DNA of 64,000 nucleotides, taken from positions 3,993,310 through 4,057,309 of the forward strand of contig CM041197.1 in the NCBI GenBank assembly GCA_023078555.1. Direction: 5' to 3'. The translations under genes were made by a program, and so were the position numbers. Below, piece after piece: positions 1 through 11,060 of the stretch. The notes under the pieces are model-generated. The model had not been told where the DNA came from, made no database searches, and saw only the letters and a list, made by a program, of their open reading frames with translations. Numbering within the stretch: position 1 is the first letter of the stretch; each line of letters opens with the position of its first letter. This DNA is from Ulva prolifera. Lineage: Eukaryota; Chlorophyta; Ulvophyceae; Ulvales; Ulvaceae.

Positions 1-141
1 GCCATAAGAGATGCATGTGATCCGCTGCATGTGGAAGGAAAGTCTGGTCCAGCTTGCCCAAGGACCACAGCTCAACATATGTATTCCCAGTGGTTTCCGA
101 ACAACAGCACCCGCCAAACCCCAGTGCGCCGAACACAACCC

Positions 142-425
142 AGCCCCCAGCACATTGATGTTGGCCCTTCCTTGATGCGTATGTAACTGATGTGACAAGG
201 TCAGCCAGCACTGGCTGGGTGAGTGCCACGCTGAAGAAGAAGCACCTGCCTAGGCATAGGATACGGTTCAGTGATTGTAGATTTGCTTTACTTTACCTGC
301 CCGATTTGATGTAATAGCTGTGCTTGCTGATGCCCATTCACACTGGGTGGTGTGTATCATGCAGTACTAGATGACTAGATGACTAGACGTACTTCCTGAG
401 AACGAGTACGTGCTCACACATTTGC
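142..425. repeat. Duplicated block, copy 1
   Basis: Shares long blocks with 768-1035, including the stretch around tatgtaactgatgtgacaag (near 180 and 797) and the stretch around gactagacgtacttcctgag (near 381 and 977). The two blocks lie in the same order and orientation, so this is a local segmental duplication that was later interrupted by insertions. No coding content is recognised. Confidence 0.75.
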
Positions 426-477
426 GTGAATGGGCCCACCAGCTCGCCCGCAAGCACAGTGATGTTGGCCCTTGGTG

Positions 478-775
478 TGTTACAAGGCTACAGGTGGCAA
501 GGCGGGCAGTACCGCGAAAGAAGCAAGCAGACCAAGCGCACACCCAGACACCCGCAGACGCCACACCCATCACGTACAGAAAACCCATCACGCCCTCAGC
601 AAACGACACAGATCTGCAGACCGCCAAGCACGTACCCACACACCCACACACCCACACACAATTGCAAACCCAACGGCCCACACACAACCATAGCGGCCCC
701 TCCGGCTTTTTCCTTTGCAATTGTAACACACAACCACACAGCATCCAACACCTCAACGCCTGTCGCCGTACGACA
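478..775 (-). mobile_element. SINE-like family B, longest copy
   Basis: The stretch 479-600 is a near reverse complement of 7978-8100. The inferred 3' tail (CCTTGTAAC read on the minus strand) is at the left end. Flanks at about 466-472 and 777-784 both read ggccctt, a possible TSD. The right boundary is inferred from this flank only. The interior holds CA-rich simple sequence. Confidence 0.5.
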
Positions 776-1035
776 GGGCCCTTCCTTGGTGTGTGTATGT
801 AACTGATGTGACAAGGTCAGCCCGCGCTGTCAGCGTGGCTGAGTGAGTGGCTGTCTGAGGGAGCACCTGCCCCATGTGATCATCATCGCTGGAACAGTTG
901 TGCTTGCTGACGCCCATTCACACTGGGTGTGTTACAAGGACAGAGGCAGCAAGGCGTGTACCACCCAGTACTGGATGACTAGACGTACTTCCTGAGAAGG
1001 TGTAGTTGTTTACAAAGGTGCTCACACATGTTCAA
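768..1035. repeat. Duplicated block, copy 2
   Basis: Second copy of the block at 142-425. It carries an extra insert of about 28 bp (929-956) that copy 1 lacks, so copy 1 serves as the empty site for that insertion. Confidence 0.75.
929..956 (-). mobile_element. SINE-like family B, severely 5'-truncated copy
   Basis: The stretch starting tgttacaaggacagaggcag matches the tail end of family B. It is absent from the duplicate block around 345-355, where the flanks are contiguous. This shows a short insertion after the duplication. Confidence 0.6.
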
Positions 1036-1786
1036 GCTCTACATGCCTGCAAGTCTTTACGTTGGGATGCGTGCATGTGCATGCGTGAATGAGCGTCGTC
1101 TGTCAGTGACAAACAGGTGGCCGGCACGCGTACGACTGCCAGCGTCGCGTTGCTGGGTGACTGGGATGCAGGCACAGGGCCGAAGGCATGGCAGCCCGGC
1201 ATCAGATCCGCCTCACGGCTGAAACCATTTACCATTCAATCACTTTGATTTTTGAGCAGGGAGAGGGCAATTGCACACCGGAACTTCAGGCCGAGGAGGC
1301 GAACACCGAGCAGCGGTCTTGACAAACGCCGGTGGAGTTGAAGTGTGCGCGGGAGTGTGGCCAACCGTGCTACAGGACACGAGAAGCGGTAGGCTCCCAT
1401 GTTGGTGCCCTTTATTCAACATAGGGACGTTCGGGAAGCAGCCCAATACGATGTGGCATAAGTGAAAGTGTCGTGACAGTTCGGGATGCGATGGCCACCG
1501 GTGCTTTAAGTTTCGAGCTATCAGCTGGTCCTGCTTGCGCGGAACGCAATAGACGCAACGAAATCATGTGTCCCCAAGCTTGCTTCAGTACTTGGCCACA
1601 CATGTGGATTGGGGGGTTGTGCACCCGCCTCTTTGGCCAAGGGGAATCCCATGAAAAATCAAGTTTCACGCCGGGCTGCGCCCGGCGGCTCTGTTTCTGC
1701 GAAGGAGGGATCCCGGTGGTGTTGCGAATGAGGTTGAAAAACCAACTCATGCCGCTGCTGGCGCGGTTGTTGTGTATTTACATAAT

Positions 1787-2018
1787 AGTGAACGGAGGAA
1801 GACAAAATCCGAAATCGGATCTCATCCGAATCTACAGCGCTGTTGCGCAACACACACATACACACACGTACGATCACACTACAACATCGCTCACACCTCT
1901 GTCCGGCAGGATCCGCGGTTGTGGTGTAATTGTGTGTGTATGTGTTTGTGTTGCGCATGCTGCTGATTCGGATGAGATTGGGTTAACATTTTGCTGTTTC
2001 CCTTCTTCCGTTCACTCG
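1787..2018. mobile_element. SINE-like family A, head-to-head inverted pair
   Basis: The left half reads as the reverse complement of family A, with its tail (agtgaacgg) at 1787. The right half reads forward and ends ccgttcactcg. The centre keeps the family head motif (tccggcaggat, about 1902-1912). Two diverged copies therefore face each other and form a long imperfect inverted repeat. Confidence 0.65.
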
Positions 2019-2185
2019 TTTAAAATTGTAAAGATACCACTAAAAGCGGTGGCGGACGCAAAAGATATTACAAAAGGGCGATGGCGGACGCATGTTTCCA
2101 CACCATGCAACATTGAAATTCGTAGCCGCATTACAGCTCGTAAACATCCTCCTGCAGCAGCCTGTCAAACTCATCAATAGCCATG

Positions 2186-2230
2186 ATTCGGTTTCAGTGT
2201 TTGTTTTCTCCCGTTCACTCTTTTGTAACA
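2186..2230 (+). mobile_element. SINE-like family A, 45-bp truncated insertion
   Basis: Only the last 45 bp of the family is present, ending ttcactcttttgtaaca. It is flanked by perfect 13-bp TSDs atcaatagccatg (2173-2185 and 2231-2243). Confidence 0.85.
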
Positions 2231-2343
2231 ATCAATAGCCATGCCGATGTAATTTACTGAATAAAACAGCAGAGGTACTGATCGCCCACGTCTACAGCCG
2301 GCTCTAGTGCGTCTATATATAAAAGAGGAGCTCTGGTGGGTCT

Positions 2344-2489
2344 GGGTTGCGAGGAGGAGTGGACCTAGTGCAGCCGGACTGAGTTGTGTGTGCGGTTGTG
2401 GTGTTCGTGTGTGTGTGAGTGTATGTTGGTGTTGATTCGGATGCGATTCGGTTTCGGTGTTTGTTTTCTCCCGTTCACTCTTTTGTAAC
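2344..2489 (+). mobile_element. SINE-like family A copy
   Basis: Contains the head motif ccggactgagttgtg, a GT-rich middle, the block gattcggatgcgattcgg and the tail ttcactcttttgtaac. The 5' boundary is uncertain and no TSD was found. Confidence 0.65.
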
Positions 2490-3034
2490 CTGCTGTTGTT
2501 GCAATGCTTGCTGATTTGACATTGCTGGCCACGTCGCCGCGTTATCCTTGTACATGTAGCACACCACAAAGCGCATCTCAGTCGAAAGGTTCCCGCGCAT
2601 GCATGCTTTGTCGCGCGCATGCATGCTTTGTCGCGTCGAGCTGGTGCCATGGTGGCATGGTGGCGCAGGCGTGCCCATAGCGCAGGCGTGCTCAAAAGCA
2701 GCCACTGTCGACACGTGCGCAGCTGCGCACATGGTACCCCGGGCCTGATGACGGGCTACAAAAAGGTGAATGATGACGGGTAGATCTTTGCGGTGGGCGA
2801 TGCGTGATGCGCATGCTGTCGGTCAGCATTGTGTTGATCTGTCTTGTCAACCGCCACACTGATGGCTCTTGTAAGATGGGAATGATCCCTGCACATGCAT
2901 TAAAGCCGTAAGATCCTGAAGAGTCAGCGGATGCATACATTTGGTGGTTTTTTCTGGTGGTTTTTTCTAATTGTGAAGACGCTTTTGTAGTTTCTCATGT
3001 GCAGTGCACTTGCCCGTAGTGGGCGTGCACGGAC

Positions 3035-3110
3035 CTGGTAAATGAGTGGATTTGCGTGTGAATTCCTAGCAATGGCTCGATGCCCGGCCTCTGCCCTTTG
3101 TAACTACATG
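3035..3110 (+). mobile_element. 3' end of a LINE (5'-truncated)
   Basis: The stretch gtggatttgcgtgtgaattcc through the tail ctgccctttgtaac matches the 3' end of the LINE fragment at 13078-13576. Only the last codons and the 3' tail remain. Confidence 0.65.
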
Positions 3111-3120
3111 TGGTGCACAA

Positions 3121-3351
3121 TCCTCCAAGGTCGTTGCAGCGGGGCGATGCGGACATGTATCGGAAGTCTGGGCTTGTCATCTCTCGGGAGCAGGGGTTGC
3201 GGTATGACGCGGGCCTTGAGGACGCGATCCTGCCGGACTGAGTTGTGCGTATGGTTGTAGTGTTCGTGTGTGAGTGTGTGTTGAAGTTGATTCGGATGTG
3301 ATTCGGTTTCAGTGTTTGTTTTCTCCCGTTCACTCTTTTGTAATGGACGTT
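3121..3351 (+). mobile_element. SINE-like family A, near full-length copy (231 bp)
   Basis: Flanked by a 10-bp TSD tggtgcacaa (3111-3120 and 3352-3361). Order of parts: a unique head, ccggactgagttgtg, a GT-rich middle, gattcggatgtgattcgg, and the tail cactcttttgtaa. This copy gives the best view of the family's full length. It inserted next to the LINE 3' end at 3035-3110. Confidence 0.75.
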
Positions 3352-3759
3352 TGGTGCACAAGCCTTTATTCCGAATCGGCCTTTACCTACACAGCAGCAC
3401 CGCATCAGCACCAATTGTTACGGATCATCACCACGCGTGAGGCTATAACAAAAGAGTACATTACAAAAGATCGTTATTACAAAATATAGAACGGGAGAAG
3501 ACATACCGTCACCACATGTGACGGTATTTCGTAGCGCCGGTGGCCACCTACGTCCCGGCACGCATGGCATGCCAGGCTACGTGCGCATGCCGTGATCAGA
3601 TATAGCAAGCACAGCAAAGAAACAACTCCACTGCATGTTTTATCTCTGGTGACCTTGCCTTCGAGTTGGCAAAGCAGCGAAGTGATTTTCGATCGAGGAA
3701 GGGGGTTTGATCGGTACCGGTGCGCGCGGCAACTTCAATTTGAATTTGCACAACCTGGT

Positions 3760-3828
3760 GTGAGGTGTTGATTCGGAAAAGAGGCTTTCGTAGTAAATGC
3801 CTTCTCCACTTCCCTTTTTTCGTAAATG
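3760..3828 (+). mobile_element. Diverged SINE-like family A tail
   Basis: The order gtgttgattcgg, ccttctccacttccc, ttttttcgtaaat parallels the family A tail but is heavily mutated. No TSD is clear. Confidence 0.35.
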
Positions 3829-4080
3829 TGTTGGGTGTGAATGTGGACAAGTAATTGTGACAAATGACCTCATGTACATCTGGCGGAAGCTGCGCCATGG
3901 GTATGCGCAGCTGGTACAGGAGTTGCTTTGATTGCGATAGCTATGTGCCGGATATTGGTAGGTTCGGGGACATGGCTGATCATGCAGCGCTCATCAAGAA
4001 GTTGCCCATGTCCTGCACATGTGGAGTCGTGCGTGTACATGTGCAAGGCTGCCGATAAGGCTGCCGATTAACTGGCACGT

Positions 4081-4097
4081 TCACTCTTTTGTAACCT
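4081..4097 (+). mobile_element. 17-bp minimal SINE-like family A insertion
   Basis: The insert tcactcttttgtaacct lies between two perfect 14-bp copies of attaactggcacgt (4067-4080 and 4098-4111). Only the extreme 3' tail was inserted, the shortest copy in the window. Confidence 0.8.
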
Positions 4098-4353
4098 ATT
4101 AACTGGCACGTGGCCGTTGCCAGGAAGCGGGTTCCTGAGGTCGAATGTGTACGGCGGGCACTGTCTTTTCTGCCTGTATCGTGACGGCAGATCCGCTGGA
4201 TCCGGGCTGATGCTAGTGTTGGACGTTCGGGCTAAATTTAACTTCAGCAATTGCTGTCTCGCGTGGACAGAAGCAAAGCCGCGTCGTGACGTCACACGTC
4301 GACGGCATCCCGTTGATGCGGGGCATGCACGCGCGGTCCACAGTGATATCGTG

Positions 4354-4433
4354 TGTGTGTGAGTGTATGTTGGTGTTGATTCGGATAAGCTTCGGTTTCG
4401 GTGTTTGTTTTCTCCCGTTCACTCTTTTGTAAT
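4354..4433 (+). mobile_element. SINE-like family A, 80-bp truncated insertion
   Basis: Perfect 15-bp TSD cacagtgatatcgtg at 4339-4353 and 4434-4448. The insert ends cactcttttgtaat. Confidence 0.88.
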
Positions 4434-4622
4434 CACAGTGATATCGTGACAGGCGCGACATTGATGCAACCTACTAGTAGTACGAGTGCTGGTGGTCATG
4501 GGTAGCTAGCTATGGATCGCATGCCCACAGGGCCACCCGTTTCAGATCGTGATGCCTTGCATATATCTATGTATAGTTTACAAAACGGCCTGAGCTGCAG
4601 CTGTGTGGCTGACTGTTACTTC

Positions 4623-4666
4623 AGAGGGTAATCGAGTACTAAATATTTAGTACTCGATTACCCTCT
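4623..4666. repeat. 44-bp perfect palindrome
   Basis: Two 22-bp arms without a spacer, each beginning agagggtaatcgagtactaa from the outside and meeting at an AT-rich centre (aatatt). No TSD or gene is attached to it. It would extrude as a cruciform. Confidence 0.9.
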
Positions 4667-5036
4667 AAAATGTGTGGCCAACACACATTTGTGTGTTTGC
4701 CTATGTCGCTCGCATCTCTGTAACACTGTTACAGAAGAGTGGCCTATTGGTAAGTTTCTAGCGATGAATACTGCTCCCCGACGTTTACTTGAATGTGGCA
4801 TGACACGATTGATTCACCTGAACATGCATCCATGATGGGCTGGAGGTGTGTGGATCAGATGCCACAGTCCAAAATCCACAGTACACAGTCCAGAATCTGT
4901 AGCAACACCCTCCATGCCCCCCATGACCATGACGTGGCGATGTTCCAGACAGCGGCGTGAGACGTGAGTGCTCACGTGCGGGATCTCTCCTGAAGGCCTT
5001 GGTGCATTTCTGATCCCAGAAGCCGCCGAGGAAACA

Positions 5037-6498
5037 ATGAGACGCGTCACAGTGGCGGCCGTGGCCGCGCTGCTTGCGGCAGTGGCGGCAGGCATGCAGA
5101 TGGATGCTGTGGACACCCTCCGTGGGAACGTTGATGTGGAGGACTCCAGCCTCGACTTCGATGGCGCTGTCAATGAAGCACTTCAGTCTGAAGCCGCAGG
5201 GTGCGCTCCTTCAATTTCTGCATGCTTGATGCCAATCCGGCAGTCAGGTACATATACTGCTGACATGTTGACTCGTCACAAAACAGAAGTTTGAAGCTCA
5301 CCACTTGTGCGCTCGCAGCCGATTGGCTGGGATATGACCCTTTCGGAGATAGAGTGTTCAGTAAGACATTTGGCGGAGTTGCACATCTCTTCAGTGCGTG
5401 TTCTGCGGGTGTTCTGCGGGTGTTCTGCGGGTGCGGGTGCATCACATGCACATGCATATGGTGCATTTTTCTGAGTGGACGGCTCTGTGATTACCGCTCC
5501 ATGGGCACATCATCAATGGGCATCTGTGCACTCACCCTGCACATTGGATGCAGGGCTTCTAGTGATGCTCTGGAGAGCTGGCCGACACAGGGGAAGCTGA
5601 AACTAGATGGCGAGTACTACCTGGCGATCGGCAAGAGCGCCTCGAAAGACCGCCGCGACTCGACCAGCGACTATGTGTGCGGCATGGAGTACCACGACTA
5701 CTACGCGACAACGATCTCTTTCGAGCGTACAGAGTACCACAAGCATCAGAGGATGTACAACCTCAAGGTGACGAATAACCCAAGCAGTCGCCGCCCCGAG
5801 AGCTGGTGCGCTCCTTGACACTCGCCGGGCTGCGCAGGGACTGGTTTTTGCGTATCAGTGCGTATTGTGCCTTTTAAGACTGCCTCGGACACCGGCACGC
5901 GGAGCAACGGCACCCACGGGTGCTCCGGGGATGCTCACCTTCATTTCCAGACCGCATGCTACCTGTGTGCATCGGGGTAGGGCAAGGGTGTTCATTCCTC
6001 AGCAGCAGCGGCCAGATTGAAACAGCCGCACACCCAACATGGTGTTGCACGGCCAAAGCATGCTGCTGCGGACCCCGTGATCTCTTTACGCTGCCCTGTG
6101 GGTGTACAGGTGGCTCATCATCCACGCCGCTGTACGTTTGCGCACTAGCGAGACATGTCGCAGCACAGCAGCACCGCGTGACCACGGCGCTTCCGTGCAG
6201 GTACCTCACTGCAGGCCGTGACTACTCAGGGGACTCCTACGGCGACAAAGAGAGCAGCCTGCGCTTGATCGCACAATACGGCCGGCTCAACGGCGGGGTC
6301 TGGTCTTTGGTTCCACACCCAAGACACGCAGGCGCCGAGGTGCTGGAGTTGATGCATACCTACGATCGCACGACCAGTGATGTGCGTGGCTGGTACCTTG
6401 CGATTTCTAAAAGCCCCGCTGCCAACCGTGACTCTTCTTCCAAGTTCCTCGTTGTGACAGATCGGATTATTGAGGCCGCTTCTGTAGAAGTGGTATGA
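5037..6498 (+). CDS. Secreted protein of a local three-member family, gene I (3 exons)
   Basis: Exons 5037-5200, 5554-5805 and 6201-6498 join without a phase error (both introns phase 2) to give about 237 residues. Both introns start GTGCGCTCCTT, and the acceptors are TGCAG. Residues 1-19 form a signal peptide: MR, then an Ala/Val-rich core ending AVAAG. Exon 2 carries a block built on YYLAIGKS, then RRDS, then DYVCG. Exon 3 carries YLTAGRDY, then WYLAISKS, then NRDSS. The exon 2 and exon 3 blocks resemble each other (W/YYLAI.KS followed by RDS), which suggests an internal repeat of one beta-rich module. Gene II and pseudogene III share this architecture. No enzyme motif is recognised and the family cannot be named. 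A beta-trefoil-like fold is only a guess. Confidence 0.78.
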
Positions 6499-7403
6499 TT
6501 TACTAGGCACTGATATGGACAAGGTCAAGTAGTGAGCATGGTATGACTGCCGCAGTTGGTGCAAGTACATACCGAGGCATTGAGATTGTAATGATAAGTG
6601 GCTTGCTTGCGTGTATGGCATTCTCTCTGAGAGCAGGTCCTGACAACGTGGTAGCCACTCTCTTTCTCATTGCAGCTGCACTTGTCTACCCATTACCCCG
6701 CTTGGAATGCTAGACAGCTTCAGACATCCCGATCCTTGATGTGCGAGGCCCTTCCTACAACTGATAAGTAATCAGGATCGACCTACACATTCGATCAGCA
6801 GCACCACCATACGCTCACGCCTCACTCCGGCAGGATCGGGAGCACTGTCATCCTCCATCCTGCATCTTGACTAGGCCGTCACCTGATTAACCTGCCGTAA
6901 TTGCGGAGCAAGCGGACACCATGCCTAGCATGCATAAATGCACCTAAACTAGAACACACTGGCAGTGCACACCTCTGGGTCGAATAAATGCTCCAAGAGT
7001 AGTCCTCCATGTGAGGCGCACAGCTCAAGATCCTCATGTATGCTGCAGGACGGCTATGCGGTGATGCAAGAGGCAGCCAGGATTCATGTCACTGCAGATC
7101 CATGGCACCTCATGTGCAGCCAAATTGAGCCAATTATTGTCACATCTGCATGTGCAGCCAAACTGATCCAATTATTGTCACATCTCCATGGGGCTTCCTT
7201 TACCGGCAGTATGCTAGATCATTCATATCAGTGCAGCGCATCAGTTCTGTGAAGACCAAATCAATACTTCACTCGCTACCAAGAGCATTGCATGCACTAC
7301 GCACTGACCGCAAAATTTACAGGCAGGGACTCTATATCAATCTATGCAGCTGCCGGCGGAAGGCGCCCGTGCAATTCATCTACAAAATCAGTGGTGCCCC
7401 ACC
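6499..7403. other. Intergenic region with decayed repeats
   Basis: No gene seen. The stretch 6775-6850 holds a minus-strand relic of the SINE-like family A head (cactccggcaggatcggg). A 38-bp unit starting catgtgcagccaaa is tandemly duplicated at 7111-7187. Confidence 0.5.
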
Positions 7404-8436
7404 CTAGGAGATAATCTCCACAGCAGCGGCCTTTGACTGGTCATCGGTAACAGTCAAGTATGTGGAGACACAGTCACGCTCGGCCTTGTCACTGTCGGTG
7501 ATCCCCAGGTACCACTCCTTCACATCACACGCTATCCATTCCAAGTTGCGTTCCAACATCAGCATCGTGGTGCCTGGGTCCAAGGTGCTCTCAACGAATG
7601 ACCAGAAGGATTGCTTGCGTGGGTCAATGTGTGTCATCGCCCACAGGCTGTGTGCCTTGTCACCAATCGAGTTCTTTGGGTAGTACCGGTGTGCTCCAAG
7701 GTACATGCACGCACGTACTACTCTGACATGGACATTGGGCAACAGGGCAAGTACGCATGATCCAATCTACTGAAGATCGAGAGCCCCGTGGACACCCACA
7801 AAGTAGCTGTTTGAAATGACCTGTGGCCAAATTCACGAGCCATGCCTCAGCATATGTACCTGTGTATCTGCAGCTCAGAAAGTGTACCGAATGGCAGCAG
7901 CAGACTGCGTATAGGAATCTCGGACACTCTTCACGTCCATTGTGCAGACGTAGATGGACTGCACACACTCACAACATTGTTGCGCCGGTGATGGGTTTTC
8001 TGGGCATGGTGGGTGCCGCATGCGTGGGTGTCTGGGTGTTTGCTTCGTCTGTTTGCTTCTCTCGCGGTGCTGCCCGCCTTGCTGCCTGTGTCCTTGTAAC
8101 ACTCACAACATGCATAGGCATATGCCTACTGCTCCAGGTTACCCTGCGCAGGGCTGTCTGGCAAGGTATGGGAGCACACCAATTGCTGGGGCGGGGGGAC
8201 TCAGGGCATTGCCCTTCACCTTCAGGGTGTATGTGTTGAGGTTGCTGGAGGAGCCCTTCAGGTCAAAGGTGAGGTCGGTGCCAGCGCCTAAGTACGCAAC
8301 ACCGCATACACCATGGTTGTACTTGCCACGCTTGTCCGTGCCGTATTACTCACCCATTGCCACATGGTAATGCACGCTCCTATCGCGAGTCACCTTCAGT
8401 GACCCCATCAGCGGCACATCCACGTCCCGCAAGAAT
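7404..8436 (-). pseudogene. Secreted-family pseudogene III
   Basis: Exon 2 equivalent starts at 8436 after a good acceptor (tttgcag) and keeps the family order, with GSLKV, YHVAMG, then GVCGVAYLG and YTLKVKGN. An in-frame TAA interrupts it right after YHVAMGE. Exon 3 equivalent (7704-7404) keeps YLGAHRYYP and WYLGITDSDKAERD and is open to its stop. The acceptor base before exon 3 is changed from AG to AT (gtgcat instead of gtgcag). No signal-peptide exon was found upstream. A family B SINE lies in the intron (7978-8100). Stop, lost acceptor and missing first exon together argue for a dead copy. Confidence 0.72.
7978..8100 (+). mobile_element. SINE-like family B copy with TSD
   Basis: Ends in the tail gctgcctgtgtccttgtaac. 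Flanked by actcacaacat (7967-7977 and 8101-8111). About 122 bp long and matches the reverse complement of 479-600. Confidence 0.75.
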
Positions 8437-8448
8437 CTGCAAATAATG

Positions 8449-9945
8449 CTAGCATCCTTCTCTGTCCACTCTTGAAGATAGGCAGATGGTGTGCGCACTG
8501 TGGGGGAAAGTGTTCATATGCTGAGGGTCCTCGGCACAAGCAGAGTGCCATGACAACGTCAAACTTGGCGAGGTGTAGCATGCATGTGATGGATGCGTGT
8601 GCGTGTGCGTGGCGTGGGGTGTGTAGCGTGGGGTGTGTTGCAAGGGCAAAGGCAGAGAGTCCGGCAGCACCGCCAGGGCAACGCACACGCACACCAACGC
8701 CACCAGAACTCGACGTGGGGTATATGGTGGTACTGCCGTGCGCGGAAGCAGTGCACGGTGCTCTGGCCAGCCCATGGCAGCGTGCGCTGCTCGCCACACG
8801 CGGGCATACGCAGCTAGCTGTCCGCCCCGGATGCTGCTTTCCCGGCGCATTCCGCGGTGCATGATTGCCGTGAACGCGTCTTCTGTTCCCACTGTCTCTG
8901 GCAAACCCCTGCCATTTGCCTCGAACACTGCGACCATCACCTGCAGCCACTGGCCTACACCATCTGCTTCCTTACCCCAGTCACTTCGCACTCCTGCTGC
9001 CGCCCAGGCTGCATGCTGCGGGTAGAATGGCGCCAATCTCGGTGGCTGCTGGCTACCTGTTGCACCGCCGGCCGTCACCAACCAGCCCGGCTCCGGCTCG
9101 TAGTCAGCTGCGAGCTGCTTACTGCCGACCGAACTTGACTCCGGCGGCTCTGGCTGCCTCTTGCGGGGTGCCCACGCTGTTGCTTGGCCTGAACTTGCAG
9201 TGGGATCCCTGGCGCTCAAGCCTATTGCATCGCGGTGCACCTGCGGCAGCAAACGCGCGCGCCCAGTTGTTGCACCCCCCCCCCCCCCCCCCCCCCCCCC
9301 CCATGAGCGGTTGAAGGTGGTTCGTGGCGGTGGAGGGAGCGGCGTCTGTCCGCCCAATGCGTGCTGGGGGCCGTGTTCGCGAAATAACTGCTGTCGCTGT
9401 TGCGCAGCCGCTGCCGGTGGCGGCAAAGCGAAGCGTATCATGTTCGCTGTCTGGCGTGCCTGTTCCTGCGTTGCTGCACGTGCACGCATGTCTGCCCGGG
9501 CTTCTGCGCGTGTGCGGATGCGCTCCGTCAGCCACCGCACCAGGTCTGCACCTGTGCAGTAGGCGGATTCCCTCCGCACTTCGTCGCGCAGCGTCATGAA
9601 ACGAAGGCATGGCATCCCTGTTTCCGGGTTAACGACCTGGAACAGTGTGTTTCGCAGCACTTTACAGAACGTGAAGGCCATGCGGCTGGTATTGTGCAGC
9701 ATTTCGACAGCATCCTCCTGCTCAAGGTTGACCCACTCGACGTTGAACTCGTCAATTGCCGCTCGCACTGCAGTTGCGCATGTCTGCGGGTCGGCCAGCG
9801 TCTGCAGCACTTGACTGATTGATGTCACGATCGCGCCGCTTTCTCTGGTGTAGAGGCGCTGCGACTGGTCCGCCGTTGATGGGAGTGTTGCCTGTCTCGC
9901 CTCGGCCAGAGCCTGGCGCGAAGTCATTGCGCGTGCTGGCCGGGT
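8449..9945 (-). CDS. Unknown protein, downstream exon(s)
   Basis: Long open frame on the minus strand. A clean acceptor (ccacactgtgcag) precedes 9945. The first about 170 residues look genuinely coding: an Ala/Gln-rich start, then FNVEWVNLEQEDAVEMLHN, then VLRNTLFQVVNPETGMPCLRF, then an Arg/Ala-rich helical stretch. A poly-Gly run follows, encoded by the C28 tract at 9275-9302, then a segment with WGKEADGVGQWLQVMVAVF. Below about 8710 the frame runs through SINE-like sequence, so the real 3' end is probably near 8750. Gag-like proteins of retroelements are a possible source, but no motif proves it. It sits just upstream of pseudogene III on the same strand. Confidence 0.5.
   Translation of the reverse strand, partial: TRPARAMTSRQALAEARQATLPSTADQSQRLYTRESGAIVTSISQVLQTLADPQTCATAVRAAIDEFNVEWVNLEQEDAVEMLHNTSRMAFTFCKVLRNTLFQVVNPETGMPCLRFMTLRDEVRRESAYCTGADLVRWLTERIRTRAEARADMRARAATQEQARQTANMIRFALPPPAAAAQQRQQLFREHGPQHALGGQTPLPPPPRTTFNRSWGGGGGGGGGATTGRARLLPQVHRDAIGLSARDPTASSGQATAWAPRKRQPEPPESSSVGSKQLAADYEPEPGWLVTAGGATGSQQPPRLAPFYPQHAAWAAAGVRSDWGKEADGVGQWLQVMVAVFEANGRGLPETVGTEDAFTAIMHRGMRRESSIRGGQLAAYARVWRAAHAAMGWPEHRALLPRTAVPPYTPRRVLVALVCVCVALAVLPDSLPLPLQHTPRYTPHATHTHTHPSHACYTSPSLTLSWHSACAEDPQHMNTFPHSAHTICLSSRVDREGC
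9275..9302. repeat. Poly-C tract, 28 bp
   Basis: Uninterrupted C28 on the plus strand, one of four homopolymer G/C tracts of 24 bp or more in the window. It reads as poly-Gly in the minus-strand frame. Confidence 0.95.
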
Positions 9946-9959
9946 CTGCACAGTGTGGG

Positions 9960-11060
9960 GTTAGCGGGTTAGCTGGGCAGCAACAGCTCAGCGGGCAGCG
10001 GGCGGCAGCATGTCGGCGAGTCAGCGGTCCGTCATTGGGTCAGTGGCTGATCAGCGGTCCGAAGCAGGTCAACGGTCAGCGGTGAGTCAGTGGTGAGCCG
10101 GCGGTTCGGCGGCCGGCTAGCGGTCTGCGGCAGGACGGCAGCAGGTCAGCGGGCAGCGGTGCATCAGCAGTGGTTCAGCGGTTCAGCGGCTGGCTAGCAG
10201 TCCACAGCAGGACCGCAGCAGGTCAGCGGTTAGCGAGCAGCCGTGCTACTAGTAGAACAGCACGTCAGTAGCGCAGCAACACTTCAGCAGTAGCACAGTG
10301 GAGACGACGCAACGTCATCGGTGCTGTAGGACTACAACAGCAGTACTGTAGTGTGATTCAGCTACCTGGTTGTGGTCACCACGCAATGGGGTAGTGGTAG
10401 TAGCCGAGCTTTGCTTCAGCAGCAGCGCTAGACCAGCGCATGGGTGGTTTGGCAGCATTTCAGCGCTGTTACAGCGGTCAGCGGGACAGTGGCAGCAGCA
10501 CAGCAGAACTACAGTCGCGGTACCGCAGTGTTGTAATCGATATTCAGCGGTTTTATAGCGGTAGCAGTATTTCGACAACTGCAGTAGCAGAGCCGCCGTG
10601 CTAGCGCAGTGCAATTGTGTTGTCGCTGTTCCTCAGCGGTGGCGAAGCGGTGGTGGCCCAGCATCAGCAGTGCCGCAGGACTACAGTAGCAGTGCAGCAG
10701 GCTTGTAGCAGTGATTCAGTAGCCCGGTCGCGGCAGCCGCAGTGCGAGGTGGCAGCATTAGTAAATCAGCGGTGCTCGAACGGTGCGGGAGTAGAGCAGC
10801 GGTGGTTCAGCGGCGACGCGGTAGCCGCGACGCCGCAGCGGACATCACATCAGGGCTACGCGTATACAGCGATGCTACTACGGTAGTACAGCAGTTCTTC
10901 AGCGGGAACACAGTAGCCGCGACGCGGTAGCGACAGCGCAGCTGGGCTACAGTAGCGGTACCGCAAGATGCGATTCCGTAACCAGTCGATGGTGGTAGCA
11001 CAGTGAGATGAACATTGTTACTGCACTGCGGCACCACCGCAGCGCTAGCGCGGCATTGTG
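9960..11060. repeat. Degenerate CAGCGGT-type satellite
   Basis: About 1.1 kb built from variants of cagcggt, cagcagt and gtagcagt in irregular order. Open frames inside it are by-products of the repeat. It lies between the two coding parts of the unknown minus-strand gene and may be an intron. Confidence 0.7.

Noticed and set aside
1473-2180. 235-codon plus-strand frame
   Set aside because: Runs through the inverted SINE-like pair and simple CA/GT repeats, with no coding character.
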